The position numbers and the translations under genes are program-made. From Orientallactaga sibirica (Eukaryota; Chordata; Mammalia; Rodentia; Dipodidae): DNA of 64,000 bases. The stretch's first letter is position 1. The number at the start of each line of letters is the position of its first letter. Shown piece after piece: positions 43,201 to 54,983 of the stretch. The notes below the pieces were generated by a model. It was not told the DNA's origin. It did no database searches and saw only the letters and a list, made by a program, of their open reading frames with translations. Location: NCBI GenBank assembly GCA_036365145.1, contig JAEOAD010002566.1, forward strand, positions 4,991,501 through 5,055,500, written 5' to 3'.

Positions 43201-45204
43201 TGGGGAGGGGAGGGAAATATCAGGTGGGGTTTTTGGTATGTAAGATTAAAAATCAATAAAAATTAAAAAAATTAAAAATTTAAAAAAATTTTTGGAGAGA
43301 GACACAGAGGAAGACAGATAGAGATGGGCCCGCCAGCAGTTTCTCAGCTGCTGTGAACGAAATCCACATGTGTGAGCCCCCTTGTGGTCAAGTGCGGCAT
43401 TGCGTCCTTGTGTCAACATGAGACCTGGAGATTGGAACCCGCGTTCTTAGGCTTAGCAGGCAGGTGCCTTAACCGCTAAGCCATCTCTCCAGGCCGAAGT
43501 CAGAGCCTTTGAATAATAAAATCCTGATGAATAATAAAAGGGCTGGGACATCTGTGAGCTTTCTAACTAACTGTCAGTGGGGTTTGGCAGAACAGACTGG
43601 CCAGGCCTGGGGCCTTCATTTTCAGTAAGTTGTGCAGGTAGCTTCCTTGCCCGGAGAACTCACAGGGCTCCTGTGTCCCTCTGTCTTTGAACAGAGGCCC
43701 GTGTGGTGGGCTCTAGCCTATTACTCTAAACAAGGGACCTGTCTTGCCCTCATTTCCTGTGGTCAGTCCACTGCAGCCAGAGGGTGAACCTCTAGACACC
43801 TGAGCCAGCCTATGCCCTTCACACTCCCTGCTTACCCTTTTGACATTCACACTGCAGCCCTGAGTTCTGTCCAGCTGCCCCATCTGTCAGACTCCCTCTC
43901 CTAGCGTTTCACCCCTGTGGGGTCTCCTACTGCAGTCTCCCTCAGGGCTCCCCTCCCCCAGAATCACCTCAAAGTCACCTTCAAGGCTTGACTCCTGAGG
44001 TTTACCCTCAGTCACCTGCAGCTCCACACCCGAACCCGGTCCCTTGTGAGACAGGGTTTTGCTTTATAGCTCAAGCTAGCCTTTAACAATCCTCCTGCCT
44101 CAGCCTGCAACCTCTGTTGGGGTTACACATGTGAGCCAGGATGCCTGACTCCACCAGGCCTCCCTCATCCATCACTTCTTTCTTTCTTTTCTTTTCTTCT
44201 TTCTTTCTTTCTTTTTTGGAGAGAGTCAGAGAGAGAGAGAGAGAGAGAGAAAGCGAAAGAATCGGCACGCCAGGGCCTTTCAGCCGCTGCAGACGAACTC
44301 CAGATGCATTCTCCCCCTTGTGGGCAAGTGCGGCATTGCTCCCTTGCATCACTTTGTGTCTGGCTTACATGGGACCTGGAGAATCAAATGGGCGTTCTTA
44401 GGCTTAGCAGGCAGGCACCTTAACCGCTGAGCCATCTCTCCAGCCCTCTCCATCACTTCTATCTCTGCTCTGAATTCGCCTGGCTGCCGCTGCTTGCTGC
44501 TGGTCTTTAAGCACATAGGGCTGGCATGCATTTTCCAGCAGTGTCCCCAATCCTGCCACCTGTAGGTGTCTGGTGGCAGTGGCAATGGCCCATGCATTTT
44601 GGGGGCTCCTATGATGCGCTAGGCAATATCATAGATCTGAACGAGGGGGACTGTAATCCCATGGCCCTGCGCCGGGAAGGAAGGGGGTTTGAGTGGTCAG
44701 GACTGGTCCACGCTATGCTGTGTAGTGACCTGCCTTGTCTCGGGCAGCAGTGCACCGGCTTGCTTAAGATGGTGACATGGGGACCTGGTGCTGGTCTCAG
44801 TCAAGTCTGATTCATCCTTCCAACAAGGCGTCCCCTACAGTCCGTTACCCTAAGAAATCTAGTGAGGTGGGGGATGCTTCCCTTCACCAAGAGAGTTAGC
44901 CACAGCCCCCCGCGTCGTCTTCCCCTCCCCTCCGCACTCACTTGTAACCCACATCGCACCAGCCCAGCTTCTCCTGGTGGTATTGCTGCACAATGTGGGC
45001 CTGCTGCTGGCAGGAAGCCGGGCTGCTGCAGGTACTGCCCGCCGTGTGTGATATCACCACGTAGCGGAGCGGGTGCTTCAAGCTCTGGGAGCACTGGGAT
45101 GCCTGAGCCCTCCACTCGCTCCGGGGCACGATGGTGCTGCAGCAGGCTCCCAGCCCGAGCAGGGCGAGAAGAGCGCAGGTGAGCAAAGCCCAGGAGCTGG
45201 ACAT
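40036..45204 (-). CDS. PGLYRP1: PGLYRP1, peptidoglycan recognition protein 1, 3 coding exons
   Basis: Exons on the minus strand are 45204-44942, 41966-41845 and 40214-40036 (564 nt; 187 aa plus stop), spliced GT-AG and in frame. Residues 1-20 form a signal peptide ([18 protein letters not shown]). The rest is one PGRP/amidase-2-like domain with the marks VPRSEW (26-31), YVVISHTAG (48-56), GWCDVGYNFLIGEDG, YEGRGWN, TWNP and GHRDVQ (161-166). His53 and His162 match zinc-ligand positions of T7 lysozyme, but the fourth ligand, Cys in catalytic relatives, is Ser170. As in other PGLYRP1 proteins, this predicts binding without amidase activity. C59/C65 is the expected close disulfide pair. The family protein is secreted from neutrophil granules, binds bacterial peptidoglycan and is bactericidal. 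A GAGGAA (PU.1/ETS-like) motif near 45272 would suit myeloid expression but is weak evidence. Confidence 0.96.
40440..41412 (-). mobile_element. Six reverse B1 SINEs in PGLYRP1 intron 2
   Basis: Copies at about 40455-40607, 40630-40785, 40795-40920 (old), 40945-41078, 41100-41246 and 41275-41412. They are transcribed in sense orientation relative to PGLYRP1. Confidence 0.8.
41433..41560 (+). mobile_element. LINE-1 3' end
   Basis: The G-rich phrase AAAGTGGGGGAGTACCATGG with TCTATAATTAAGGAAGTTGT and CAATAAAAATAAATAAAT is a typical rodent L1 3' terminus with A-rich tail. Similar ends occur at 43125 and 58105. Confidence 0.6.
41575..41785 (-). mobile_element. DIP-like SINE
   Basis: Reverse copy ending AAGCCATCTCTGCAGCCC, 60 bases from PGLYRP1 exon 2. 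Confidence 0.75.
41845..41966 (-). CDS. PGLYRP1: PGLYRP1 exon 2
   Basis: 122 nt. On the minus strand the acceptor is CTCCAAACAG and the donor ATGG|GTGAGT. It encodes [20 protein letters not shown] and onward to GITFMGNYM, the core of the ligand-binding groove. Confidence 0.95.
41967..42960. other. PGLYRP1 intron 1, repeat-poor part
   Basis: About 1 kb with no SINE and no supported exon. Short open frames lack conservation or splice context. Confidence 0.5.
42965..43495. mobile_element. Old B1, LINE-1 3' end and DIP-like SINE
   Basis: A divergent reverse B1 lies at about 42965-43115, with sequence inserted in its middle. A plus-strand L1 3' end lies at about 43125-43290 (GGGGAGGGGAGGGAAATATC, AATAAAAATTAAAA), followed by a reverse long-variant DIP-like SINE at about 43295-43495. 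Confidence 0.6.
43500..44935. mobile_element. PGLYRP1 intron 1, proximal part with one SINE
   Basis: 43500-44160 and 44455-44935 look single-copy and hold no recognised feature. An old B1-like piece lies at about 44045-44150 and a reverse long-variant DIP-like SINE at about 44200-44450, preceded by (TTTC)n. Confidence 0.55.
44942..45204 (-). CDS. PGLYRP1: PGLYRP1 exon 1 (signal peptide and start of PGRP domain)
   Basis: 263 nt from ATG at 45204. The donor read on the minus strand is TACAA|GTGAGT. It encodes residues 1-87 and two bases of Asn88. The following intron is about 3.0 kb and carries LINE-1 and SINE insertions. Confidence 0.95.
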
Positions 45205-45690
45205 GACTGGCAGGGCGCTTAGGACTGGGTATGAGCTGTCCCCCTGGGTCTGGGGACTTTTGTCTGCTGAACCAGGAGGAAGGGAGGGAGGAGCGGAAGG
45301 TTTGCTTCACACCCGGGCTGGAGTGCCTGGGTCAGGCACAAGAGACCCCACGTTCGGCTGCCTCCTTTGGCAAGGGCAGGAACAGGATGTGGCGTGGGTT
45401 GTGGTTGGAGCTTGGGTTAGGTGGGGGGGCAGAAGCTCGCCAGTCAGGAAAGGGGCACAGGCCTGGGGCGGATGGCCCCGTGATTTCTTTCCAAGGCCTG
45501 GATTCTTGCCCAGCTTTGTTTTTGTTTGTTCTTAGTGGGACATTGTGTCATATTCCAGGAACTTGCACAGGAGGGAGGGCCACTCCCCCCCCCCCCCCCG
45601 CCTTAGCACATATCCTCCTTCCTTCAGTTTCAGTAACAAAGAGACCTTTGTGGGGGAAAATTATATATATACATAGTATATATATATAGT
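45205..45690 (-). promoter_or_regulatory. PGLYRP1: PGLYRP1 5' flank
   Basis: Upstream of the PGLYRP1 start codon. I see no TATA box. A GAGGAA ETS-type core lies near 45272. A pure C-run occurs at 45587-45599 and TATATA-rich sequence at about 45663-45690, too far away to be a core promoter. This is assigned by position only. Confidence 0.35.
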
Positions 45691-46822
45691 TATTTTTATT
45701 TATTAGAGAGAGAATGGATGCGTCAGGGCTTCCAGCCACTGCAAATGAACTCCAGACACATGCACCACTTTGTGCATCTGGCTTACATGGGTGCTGGGGA
45801 ATTGAACCTGGGTCCTTAGGCCTCACAGGCATGCACCTTAACCTGTAAGTCATCTCTCCAGCCCTATTTTTTTTTTTTTTTTTTTTTGAGTTTTTTGAGG
45901 TATTGTCTCACTCTGGCCCAGGCTGACCTGGAATTCACTATGTAGTCTCAGGGCGGCCTCGAACTCATGGCGATCCTCCTACCTCTGCTTCTCCAGTGCT
46001 GGGATTAAAGGCGTGCGCCACCACACCTGGCTCAACCTTGTTTTTTGCCCTTGAGACAGGGTTTCATGTACCCTAGGCTGGCCTTGAACTCACTATGTAA
46101 CTGAAGATGACCCTAAACTCCTGATCCTCCTGCCTCCACCTCCGAAGTGCTAGGATTCAGCTGCCTAGAGAGCTGCTCTCAGGCCTAACCCTTTGCAGCA
46201 AGCCGGGAGAGAGGGCTGGGAAACTGCATTTCATAGGGACGAAGCAAATTTTGTATGGGCAGAGTCATTTGTTGAGAAATGGCAGGGACAGAGCCATGTG
46301 TTCCAGAGCCAGGCTGCCTGAATTTGAACTTTGGCCACTTTTCTAGTGTGATCCGTGGCCAGTGACTTAACTTGTCTGTGCCTCCGTTTCCTTGCCTGCA
46401 GTGTGGGGGTATGTAGGCTGTACTCTTTTTTTTTTTTCTTTCTGGGAGGAAGCCTAGTGCTTGCTCCCGTCAGAAGGGCCACCCATGAACGATTAAAGCT
46501 CGATTCCACCAAAATTCAACGGGGCGAACCCATGACTTAATTGGGCTTTCTTACAGAGCATGGGCGAGGGGTTACTTACAGGAGCATGGAGACCCCAAAG
46601 CAGCCGTGGCATTGAAATATCTCATTCCAGCATTGACGACCTCCCCAGAGCTGCAGAGACAGAACTCTCCGTCTCTCGATCTCCCACCCTCCTGTATACT
46701 CTCTCCCTGCCCCCCAGACCATGAGACCTTGGGCATCATTGCATACAGCTGGCACAGGGAGTGCTGGAAATCTCAGGTGTGGGTCTGATGACCCTTCCTG
46801 CCCGTCCTTTTAAATAAATAAA

Positions 46823-46889
<67 letters not shown>

Positions 46890-47060
46890 CAGAGAGAGAA
46901 TGTGAGAATACGGGCTCCCAAGGCCTCTGGCCACTGCTGACAGACTCTACATGCATGTGCTACTTTGTGTATCTGGCTTTATGTGGGTTCTAGGGAACTG
47001 AACCTGGGTCCTTAGGCTTTGCAGGCAAGTGCCTTAACTGCTAATCCATCTCTCCAGCCC
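45690..47060 (-). mobile_element. SINEs and (CA)n upstream of PGLYRP1
   Basis: Reverse DIP-like at 45690-45865; reverse B1 at 45890-46035; old reverse B1 at 46040-46165; (CA)n at 46824-46852; reverse DIP-like at 46855-47060. 46170-46820 is unassigned single-copy-looking sequence. Confidence 0.7.
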
Positions 47061-47074
47061 TCCTCCTTTAAATT

Positions 47075-48370
47075 TTTTCAAATTTTTTATTATTGACAAC
47101 TTCCATAATTATAGATGGTAAACCATGATAATTCCCTCCCCCTTCACACCTCCTCTCCATTGTATCCCCTCCCTCTCTCAATCAGTCTCTTTTTTTATTT
47201 TGTTTTGTTTTTTTGTTTTTGCCAGGTAGGGTCTCACTGTGATCCAGGCTGACCTGGAATTAACCATGTAGTCTCAGGGTGGCTTCGAACTCACAGCGAT
47301 CCTCCTACCTCTGCCTCCCGAGTGCTGGGATTACAGGCGTGCGCCACCATGCCCGGCTCTCTTTTTTTATTTTGATGTCATGATCTTTTCCTCCTATTAT
47401 GATGGTCTTGTGTACGTAGTGTCAGGCACTGTGAGGTCATGGATATCCAGGCCATTTTGTGTCTGGAGGAGCACGTTGTAAGGAGTCCTACCCTTCCTTT
47501 GGCTCTTACATTCTTTCCGCCCCCTCTTCCGCAATGGACCCTGAGCCTTGGAAGGTGTGTTAGAGATGTTTCAGTGCTGAGCACTCCTCTGTCACTTCTC
47601 AGCGCTATGGTGCTTTTTGAGTCATCTCAGAGGTCACTGCCATCTGAAAAGAGAAGCTTCTCTAACCAAAAGTGAGAGTAGCATTAATATATGGGTGTAG
47701 ATATTAAGAGAAGTGCTTACTGGGCAGTTTGGTGAGCATAAATATGCATTTAGCCAGACACCAGCAGATGTTACACCCTTAGGGCTCATGACTACCCCTG
47801 TTGTAGGTTTTCAGTATCAGGGATGTATTCCCTCCCATGGAGCAGGACTCCAGTCCAATTAGAGGGTGGTTGGTTTCCTCCATAACAGACATGCCACTAT
47901 TGCACCCGTTGGCTCACTTGGCCTGGCTGGTCAAATTTAAGGCTTGCAGTGTCCATTGTTGAGTATCTTCACTGGTGTTTTCTCTCTCCCATTGAACTGC
48001 AAGCAGCATAGCTTTTTCCAGCTTTCTGTCAGCTGGTCCACATGGAGAAGCCTTTAGCTCAGCTCCAGCAGGTTTTCTCAGTGACCTTGCAGCCCAAGCA
48101 TGTGGAGTCGTCAGCAATAGGGTCTTACCATCTATTACTGGCGGGGAACCAAGAGCCTCGGCAATGGCCTGTAATGTTTTGGGGGTATCAGGGACCTCCC
48201 TGGCCAACAACTCACTGGAAGGTATCCTATCCCTGACACTGAAAATTTTCTAGCAACAATCTATGGCTTCTGGATGTGCCATTTTCCAAAAAAGTAGGTT
48301 TCCATATGACTTATTCATACCCTCTTAGATTTTGATTAAACCCTCCCCCACCCTTCCTTTACTCAATCTC
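47075..48370 (-). mobile_element. LINE-1 3' region, minus strand, interrupted by a B1
   Basis: 47075-47180 is the reverse complement of an L1 terminus (TTTTTTATTATTGACAACTT, CCATAATTATAG). A reverse B1 sits at about 47200-47358. L1 3' sequence continues to about 48370. Its order (CATTTTGTGTCTGGA, GGCTCTTACATTCTTTC, CCATAACAGACATGCCA) is repeated at 52790-53390. A 98-codon open frame on the minus strand (48210-47914) lies inside this and is taken as chance. Confidence 0.65.
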
Positions 48371-48389
48371 TTCCCCTGATGTCACCCCT

Positions 48390-48393
48390 CTTT

Positions 48394-48439
<46 letters not shown>

Positions 48440-51000
48440 TTTGTTTTTTTTGAGGTAGGGTCTCACTCTAGCCCAGGCTGACCTGGAATTCACTGTGTAG
48501 TCTTAGGGTGGCCTTGAACTCACGGCAGTCCTCCTACCTCTGCCTCCTGAGTGCTGGGATTAAAGGCGTGCGCCACCACGCCCAGCAGTGCATGCTATTT
48601 TAATATCTTTTATAGTTCAGGAGCTATAGAATGAGACCCTGTCTCAAAAAAAAATTAGAGGCTGGGAAGATGCTAGGTGGGTAAGAGTGCTTGCTGTGCA
48701 AACACAGGGCCTGACTTGACCTGAGTTTGACACCCAACACCCATGTAAACAACCTGGCATGGCCATGCACACACCTCTAACCTCAGTCTTGGGAGCTGCG
48801 GTTCCAGCCTGACTCAAAAATGGCAGCTCCAGGGCTGGAGAGATGGCTTAGTGGTTAAGTGCTTTTTTGTGAAGCCTAAGGACCCTAGTTCAAGGTTCAG
48901 CTCCCCAGTACCCACGTAAGCCAGATGCACAAGGGGGTGCATGCATCTGGAGTTCGTTTGCAGTGGCTGGAGGCCCTGGTGCACCCATTCTCTTTCTCTC
49001 TTCCGCTTTCTCTCTCTGCCTATGTGTCGCTCTTAAATAAATAAATAAATAAAAACAACAACAAAAATTTAAAGGCAGCTCCATTAATCCCAGCACTTGG
49101 GAGGCAGAGGCAGGAGGATCACTGTGAGTTCAAGGCCACCCTGGGCTTGAGCGAGATCCTACCTCACACAATCAAAAAAAAAAAAAAAAAAAGAAAAGAA
49201 AAAGAAAGAAAGAAAGAGCAGCTCCAGGCTGGAGAGGTGGCTTAGTAGTTAAGGCACTTGCCTGCAAAGTCAAAGGACCCAGTTCCAACTTCCAGGACCC
49301 ATGTAAGCCAGATGCACAAGGGGGCGCATGCATCTGGAGTTTGTTTGCAGTGGCTGGAGGCCCTGGCGCGCCCATTCCGTCTCTCTCTCTCTCTGCCTGT
49401 TTCTGTATCTCTCTTTATCAAATAAATAAATAAGTATTTAAAAAAATAAAAATAAAATGGCAGCTCCAAGAGGTAGGCTGTAAGTTTAAGACCACCCTGA
49501 GACTACAGAGTGAATTCCAGGTCAGCCTGAGCTACAGCGAGACCCTACCTTGAAAAAACAAAAAACCAAACCAAACCAAAAACAAACAAAAAGAGCCGGG
49601 CGTGGTGGCGCACGCCTTTAATCCCAGCACTCGGGAGGCAGAGGCAGGAGGATCGCCTTGAGTTCAAGGCCACCCTGAGACTACATAGTGAATTCCAGGT
49701 CAGCCTGGGCCAGAGTGAGACCCTACCTCAAAAAAAAAAAACCTAAATAATAAACCCTGGAGAAATGCCTTAGCTGTTAAGGTGCGTGTCTGCGAAACCT
49801 AAGGACCCAGGTTCTATTCTCCAGATCCCACATAAGCCAGATACTCATGGTGGTGCATGTGTCTGGACAGTAGCTAGAGGCCCTGGTGCACCCATCTTCA
49901 CTCTCTCTCTATCTCTTTCTATCTCTCTCCCTCTGTCTCTGACAAACAAACAAATTAATTAATTAATTAAAATGAATTTTAAAAATGGCAGCTCCAGGTT
50001 CAGTGAGAAACTGTGTCAAGGAAACAAGGTGGGTGAGTGATAGAGGAGGGCACCTGAGGTTCTCTGGCTTCCACACATGTATGTATGGGCTGTGTATAGC
50101 TGTCTACATATGTGTAGACACCACACATGCTACACACATGCAAAAAGATTTAAAAATTAGGGCTGGAGAAAGATGGCTTAGCAATTAAGGCACTTGCCCT
50201 GCAAAGCCTAAGGAATCAGGTTTGATTCCCCGGTACCCAAATAAAGCCAGATGCACAAGGTGGTGCATGCATCTAGAGTTCGTTTGCAGTGGCTGGAGGC
50301 CCTGGCATGCCCAATCTCTCTCTCTCTCTATCTGCCTCTTTCTGTCTCAAATAAGTAAAAAGAATTAAAAATTAAAATGTGAGCCGTGCGTGCTGGCACA
50401 CGCCTTTAATCCCAGCATTTGGGAGGCAGAGTAGGAGGATTGCTGTGAGTTCAAGGCCACCCTGAGACTACATAGTGAATTCCAGGTCAGCCTGGACCAG
50501 AGTGAAACCCTACCTTGGAAAAAAAAAAAAAAAAGTTGGCTAGAAAAGCCAGGCATGGCTGTGCACACCTTTAATCCCAGCACTCAGAAGGCAGAAGTAG
50601 GAGGCTTGTGGTGAGTTTGAGGCTACCCTGAGACTACAGAGTGAATTTCAGGTCAGCCTAGACTAGAGCAACACCCTACCTTGACTCCACACTCCCCCCC
50701 ACAAACAAAAATCCCTCATTTTCTCTGCACTGCTTTAATTCCATTTAATCCCGCCACCCAGTATGAGGATCACTGTGAGTTCAAGGCCAACCTGGGCTAC
50801 AGAGTGAGTTCTAGCCTCAGCTAGAGAGATACCCTACCTCAACAAAACAAAACAAAACAAACAAACAAAACAAACAAACAAAAAACTCCAGGAGTATACA
50901 TCACCTTGTGCATCTTGCTTTACATGGATACTGGAGAATCAAACCCAGATCCTTAGGATTTTCAGGCAATGCCCTAATGAGTGAGGAATCTCTCCAGCCT
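48390..51000. mobile_element. Dense SINE block
   Basis: (CTTT)n at 48403-48441; reverse B1 at 48450-48590; plus-strand DIP-like copies at 48832-49070, 49225-49455, 49750-49975 and 50158-50370; plus-strand B1s at 49085-49180, 49465-49560, 49593-49740, 50380-50530, 50545-50690 and 50760-50880; a reverse DIP-like head fragment at 50885-50998. 48600-48830 holds an old tRNA-SINE-like piece; 49980-50155 is unassigned. Confidence 0.7.
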
Positions 51001-51078
51001 CTTCCCTTCCCTTCCCCTTCCCCTCCCCTCCCCTTCCCTTCCCCCTCCCCTCCCCCCTTCCCCTCCCCTCCTCCCTCT
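51000..51078 (+). repeat. Polypyrimidine (CCCTTC/CCCTCC)n tract
   Basis: 79 bases of pure C/T. The minus strand is a run of GGGA/GGGGA and could form triplex or quadruplex structures. Confidence 0.9.
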
Positions 51079-51099
51079 TGTTTTGTTTTGTTTTCTTTT

Positions 51100-51499
51100 C
51101 AAGTAGGGTCTCACTCAAGCCCAGGTTGGCCAGGAACTCGCTCTGTAGTTCCAAGCTGGCCTTGAACTCAGTGATCCTTCTACCTCTGCCTTCTCAGTGC
51201 TCCTCTCTCTCTCTCTCTCTTTCCACCTGGCTTCTCCTTCTCTAATAATAAAAAAAATAGCCAGTTATGGTGACACACGCGTTTAATCCCAGCATTTGGG
51301 AAGCAGAGGTAGGAGGATCACTGTGAGTTCAAGGCCACCTGAGACTACATAGTGAATTCCAGTTCCGCATGGGCTCTAGTGAGACTTTACTTCAAACAAA
51401 ACAAAACAAAACAAAACAAAACAAAACAAAACAAGCTGGGTGTGGTGGTGTACAGCTTTAATCCTAGCACACTGTAGGCAGAAGTAGGAAGACTGCTGT
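51100..51499. mobile_element. B1 SINEs left of the LTR
   Basis: Reverse B1 at about 51100-51200, plus-strand B1 at about 51255-51400, and the left half of another plus-strand B1 at about 51434-51499. The last stops at the LTR, and its right half resumes at about 52082-52105. Confidence 0.7.
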
Positions 51500-52081
51500 T
51501 GAAGTGCCAAGTCCCCCACACGAGTGTTGGGGACCCCCAGGGTCGCCCAGTGAGCCAAAGAAAGCCGAGACTTCGAATGCAATTTACACAGGATTCTTTA
51601 TTATCAAGCCTAGGCAGGGACTCCATCCACACAGACCAACGCAGTGGGAGTGGGAGAGAGCCCCGACCCTCAGAGGGAAGGGGTTTATAAAGGGAAAGAA
51701 ACACAGTGGTTACATCATGTTGCAACTGCTGTTTATCTTAGGTCTGCAGTTTGTTTACAGGACTTATCTTTTGCAAGAAGCTGGAGGCCCCCGCGGTTGT
51801 TTATTTCTGGAATGTCCTTGAAGTAGATACTTCCCTGTCCTTGAAGTAGATACTTCCCAGAAACCTACAAGGGGGGGGGGGGTTGTAGTTGAGCAAGCAA
51901 GCACAGGTTACAGAAGCGAAGGTCAGCGCATTAGTCAGCTAGATCCTTATCTGAGCCAGGTCGGAGAGTTTTACTCAAAATGGCTGCCTGTTCTAAAATG
52001 GCAGTACTACTGTCAAGCTGGAGCGCTGGCAAGCGGAGTTACAGAAGCTAAAGGCAACATGTTAATTTCTAAGATCTCACA
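51497..52081 (-). mobile_element. Solo LTR of an endogenous retrovirus, minus strand (class II-like)
   Basis: Read on the minus strand it has a TATA-like TTTATAAACCCC (+ strand about 51682-51693), a polyadenylation signal AATAAAG (+ strand CTTTATT at about 51596-51602) and a U5-like end with GGGGTCCCCAACACTC. Near the U3 end a TACTTCAAGGACA-type sequence is tandemly duplicated (+ strand 51812-51857) beside a 12-base G-run. The ends can be read as TGTTG...CAACA or slightly further out, so limits are good to about 20 bases. No internal retroviral genes are present. It splits a B1, so it is younger than that B1. Confidence 0.7.
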
Positions 52082-52104
52082 CTGTAAGGCCACCCTGGGA
52101 CTAC

Positions 52105-52640
52105 AGAGAGAGGGAAAGAGAAAGAAGGAGACAAAGAGAGAAAAAGTGAGAATGGATGCACCAGGGCCTCCAGCCACTGCAAATGAACTCCAGATGCACG
52201 TGCCCCCTTGTGCATCTGGCTTACGTGGGACCTGGAGGATCGAACGGGTCCTTAGGCTTTGCAGGCAAACGCCTTAACCAGTAAGCCATCTCTCTCCAGC
52301 CCCCAAAATAATAATAATGATGATGATGGCAATAATAATTCTTGCCAGGTATGGTGGTGCACACCTTTAATCCCAGCACCCTAGAAGCACAGGTAAGATT
52401 GCTATGAGTTTTAGGCCAGCCTGAGACTACATAGTCAATTCCAGGTCAGCCAGGGCTGGAACAAGACCCTACCTCAAAAACAAAACTAAGCCGGGCATGG
52501 TGGCACACGCCTTTAATCCCAGCACTTGGGAGGCAGAGGTAGGAGGATCGCCATGAATTCAAGGCCTTCTGAGACTACATAGTGAATTCCAGGTCAGCCT
52601 GGGCCAGAATGAGGCCCTACCTCGAAAAACCAAAACCAAA
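52105..52640. mobile_element. SINEs right of the LTR
   Basis: Reverse DIP-like at 52105-52300, then plus-strand B1s at 52340-52490 and 52490-52640. Confidence 0.7.
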
Positions 52641-52649
52641 ACAAACTAA

Positions 52650-53560
52650 TAATAAATATTTCTCGCCCACCTCCCCTCTCTCTTCTTCCTCCAACACCCC
52701 TGCCTGCACTGAACCCCTTCTTTTCAATTAGTCCCTCTTCTATTTCAGTGTCATTTTTTGTGCTTTCCCATTACTCAGGTCTTGTGTAGGGAGCACATGA
52801 ACACCGTGGGCATTTTGTGTCTGGAAAACAGAAATTCCAAAGCACGCCTCCCCTTGCCTTGGCTCTTTCATTCTTTCTGCCACCTCCTGGCAATGGAGGG
52901 TGTGATGGAGCTGTCTCACTTAGTGCCGAACACTCCGCTGTCACTTCTTGGCACACCTTGATGACTTTATTTATTTATTTGAGAGTGAGAGACAGAGAGC
53001 GAGAAAGAGAATGCACGCACCAGGGCTCCGGCTACTGTAAATGAACGAACCTTAGACGCGTGCACCACCTTTGCATCCGACTTTAAGTGGGTTCTGAGCA
53101 ATGGACCCTGGGTCCTTTGGCTTTGCAGGCAAGCATGCACCTTCACTGCTAAGCCATCTCTCCATCCCCTGAATCCCAATGGTCAGTGCATCTGAAAAGA
53201 GGAGCTGCACTAACTAAAAGTGAGAGAAGCCTTAATACATGGAGTTAAACTTAAATAGTTAGAGGCAGTTTGGTGGGCATAAATATACACATTTTGACAA
53301 CAGTAATAGCTTCCCCCCTCCGGGGCTTATGACCTCCCCAGCGACATTTGACTTGAGTTTCAGCAGAGACCCTCCATAACAGACATGCCATCATTGCACC
53401 ATTTGGCCTGGCTGGGCCCTGGTAAAGCTTGCAGGGTCGACTTCTGGTTAAACCATTGTTGGCTTCCCCACCACCATCAACAGGCTGCACAGCTCTTTCC
53501 AGAACCATGACAGCAGCCAGCTGTTAACTATGCAGCCTTTTGTGGAAGGAGTCTGTCACT
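52650..53560 (-). mobile_element. LINE-1 3' region, minus strand, split by a DIP-like SINE
   Basis: Matches the order of 47390-48000: GGGCATTTTGTGTCTGGA, TTGGCTCTTTCATTCTTTCT, GCATCTGAAAAGAGGAGCT, CCATAACAGACATGCCATCA. A reverse DIP-like SINE is inserted at about 52965-53168. Confidence 0.65.
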
Positions 53561-53589
53561 GTGTCACTCACTCTTTTTTTTTCTCTTTC

Positions 53590-54960
53590 TCAAAGAAATA
53601 AAATTTAAAATGGTTCAGCGTTTAAAGGCAATAGGTTGCAAGGCCTGATGACCCAAGTTCAATTCTCTAGTGCCCAAGTAAAGCCAGATGCACAAAGTGC
53701 ATGCATCTGGATTTGCAGCGGCAGGGTGCCTGTACTTGTGTGCCTATATTCTCTCTCTCTATGTCCACCTGTCTCTCTCAAACATTTAATAAAGTTTTAA
53801 AAAATGTGACTGAGGCCGGGCGTGGTGGCGCACGCCTTTAATCCCAGCACTCAGGAGGCAGAGGTAGGAGGATCTTCGTGAGTTCGAGGCCACTCTGAGA
53901 CTACATAGTGAATTCCAGGTCAACCTCGAACAGAGTGAGACCCTACTTCGAAAAATCAAAACAAAACAAAAAAAAAAAGTGACTGAATGCTTCTTGGAGA
54001 TGGCTCAGCAGGTAAAGGAGCTTACTTGCAAAGCCTGAAGATGTGAATTGAATTCCCCAATACCCACTATGTAGTCTCAGGGTGGCCTTGCATTTCATGG
54101 CAATCCTCCTACCTCTGCCTCCCGAGTGCTGGGATTAAAGGTGTACGCCACCACACCCGGCTGCAATTTTTTTTTTTTAATTGGTGCACCAGGGCCTCAT
54201 ACCACTGCAAAGGAACACTAGATGCATGCGCCTCCTTGTGCATCTGTTTACATGAACACTGGGGAATTGAAACTGGGTCTTTAGGCTTTGCAGGTAAGGA
54301 CCTTAACTGATAAACCATCTCTCCAGCCCCCTCCTTGGGAAATTCTAAACTGAAATATTGAATCATTATGAAGGCCAAAAGCTCTCTAAGGCTCAGGAAG
54401 TCAACACCTCCAACCCTCAGGAAGTTCCTGAAACATACAAGATCCACAAGGCCACCACCTCAAGAGTCTATAGAAAGTAAGGACTGTGTGAGACCCCAAG
54501 CAGCTCAGCTGTCTGCACTTGACTGTTGAACTTCAGGGATTCAGCCTGGCTTGTGCATCTAGCTTATGTGGGTTCTCAGGAATCAAACCTGGGTACTTAG
54601 GCTTCACAGGCAAGTGCCTTAACTGTTAACCCTTCTCTCAAGTCCCAACCCCTCTCCCCCCCTTTTTTTTTTTTTTGAGGTAAGGTCTCACTTTAGCCTG
54701 GGCTGACCTGGAATTCACCATGTAGTCACAAGTTGACCTCAAACTCACAATTTTAATAATTTGTTCCTGTGTGGCATACTAAATTTTTTTGTTGTTGTTC
54801 ATTTTGAGAAACCATTGAATTTGCTGCAAAGGAACTCCAGATACATGCGCCACCCTGTGCATCTGGCTTTATGTTGGCACTGGAATCGAACCTGTTTTGT
54901 TAGGCTCTGCAGGCAAGCACCTTGATTGAGCCATCTCTCCAGCCCCCAAGTTTTGACATT
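53590..54960. mobile_element. SINE fragments and an unassigned repeat-like piece
   Basis: DIP-like (+) at 53590-53800; B1 (+) at 53815-53970; reverse B1 at 54065-54160; reverse DIP-like pieces at 54185-54330, 54545-54650 and 54825-54950; reverse B1 at 54665-54760. 54350-54545 (CTCAGGAAGTCAACACCTCC and onward) is unassigned. Confidence 0.6.
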
Positions 54961-54983
54961 TGAAGTAATTGTTCTTTCTTTCT

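Noticed and set aside
47914..48210. 98-codon minus-strand open frame
   Set aside because: It lies inside LINE-1 3'-region sequence that is repeated at 52.7-53.5 kb without the frame being kept.
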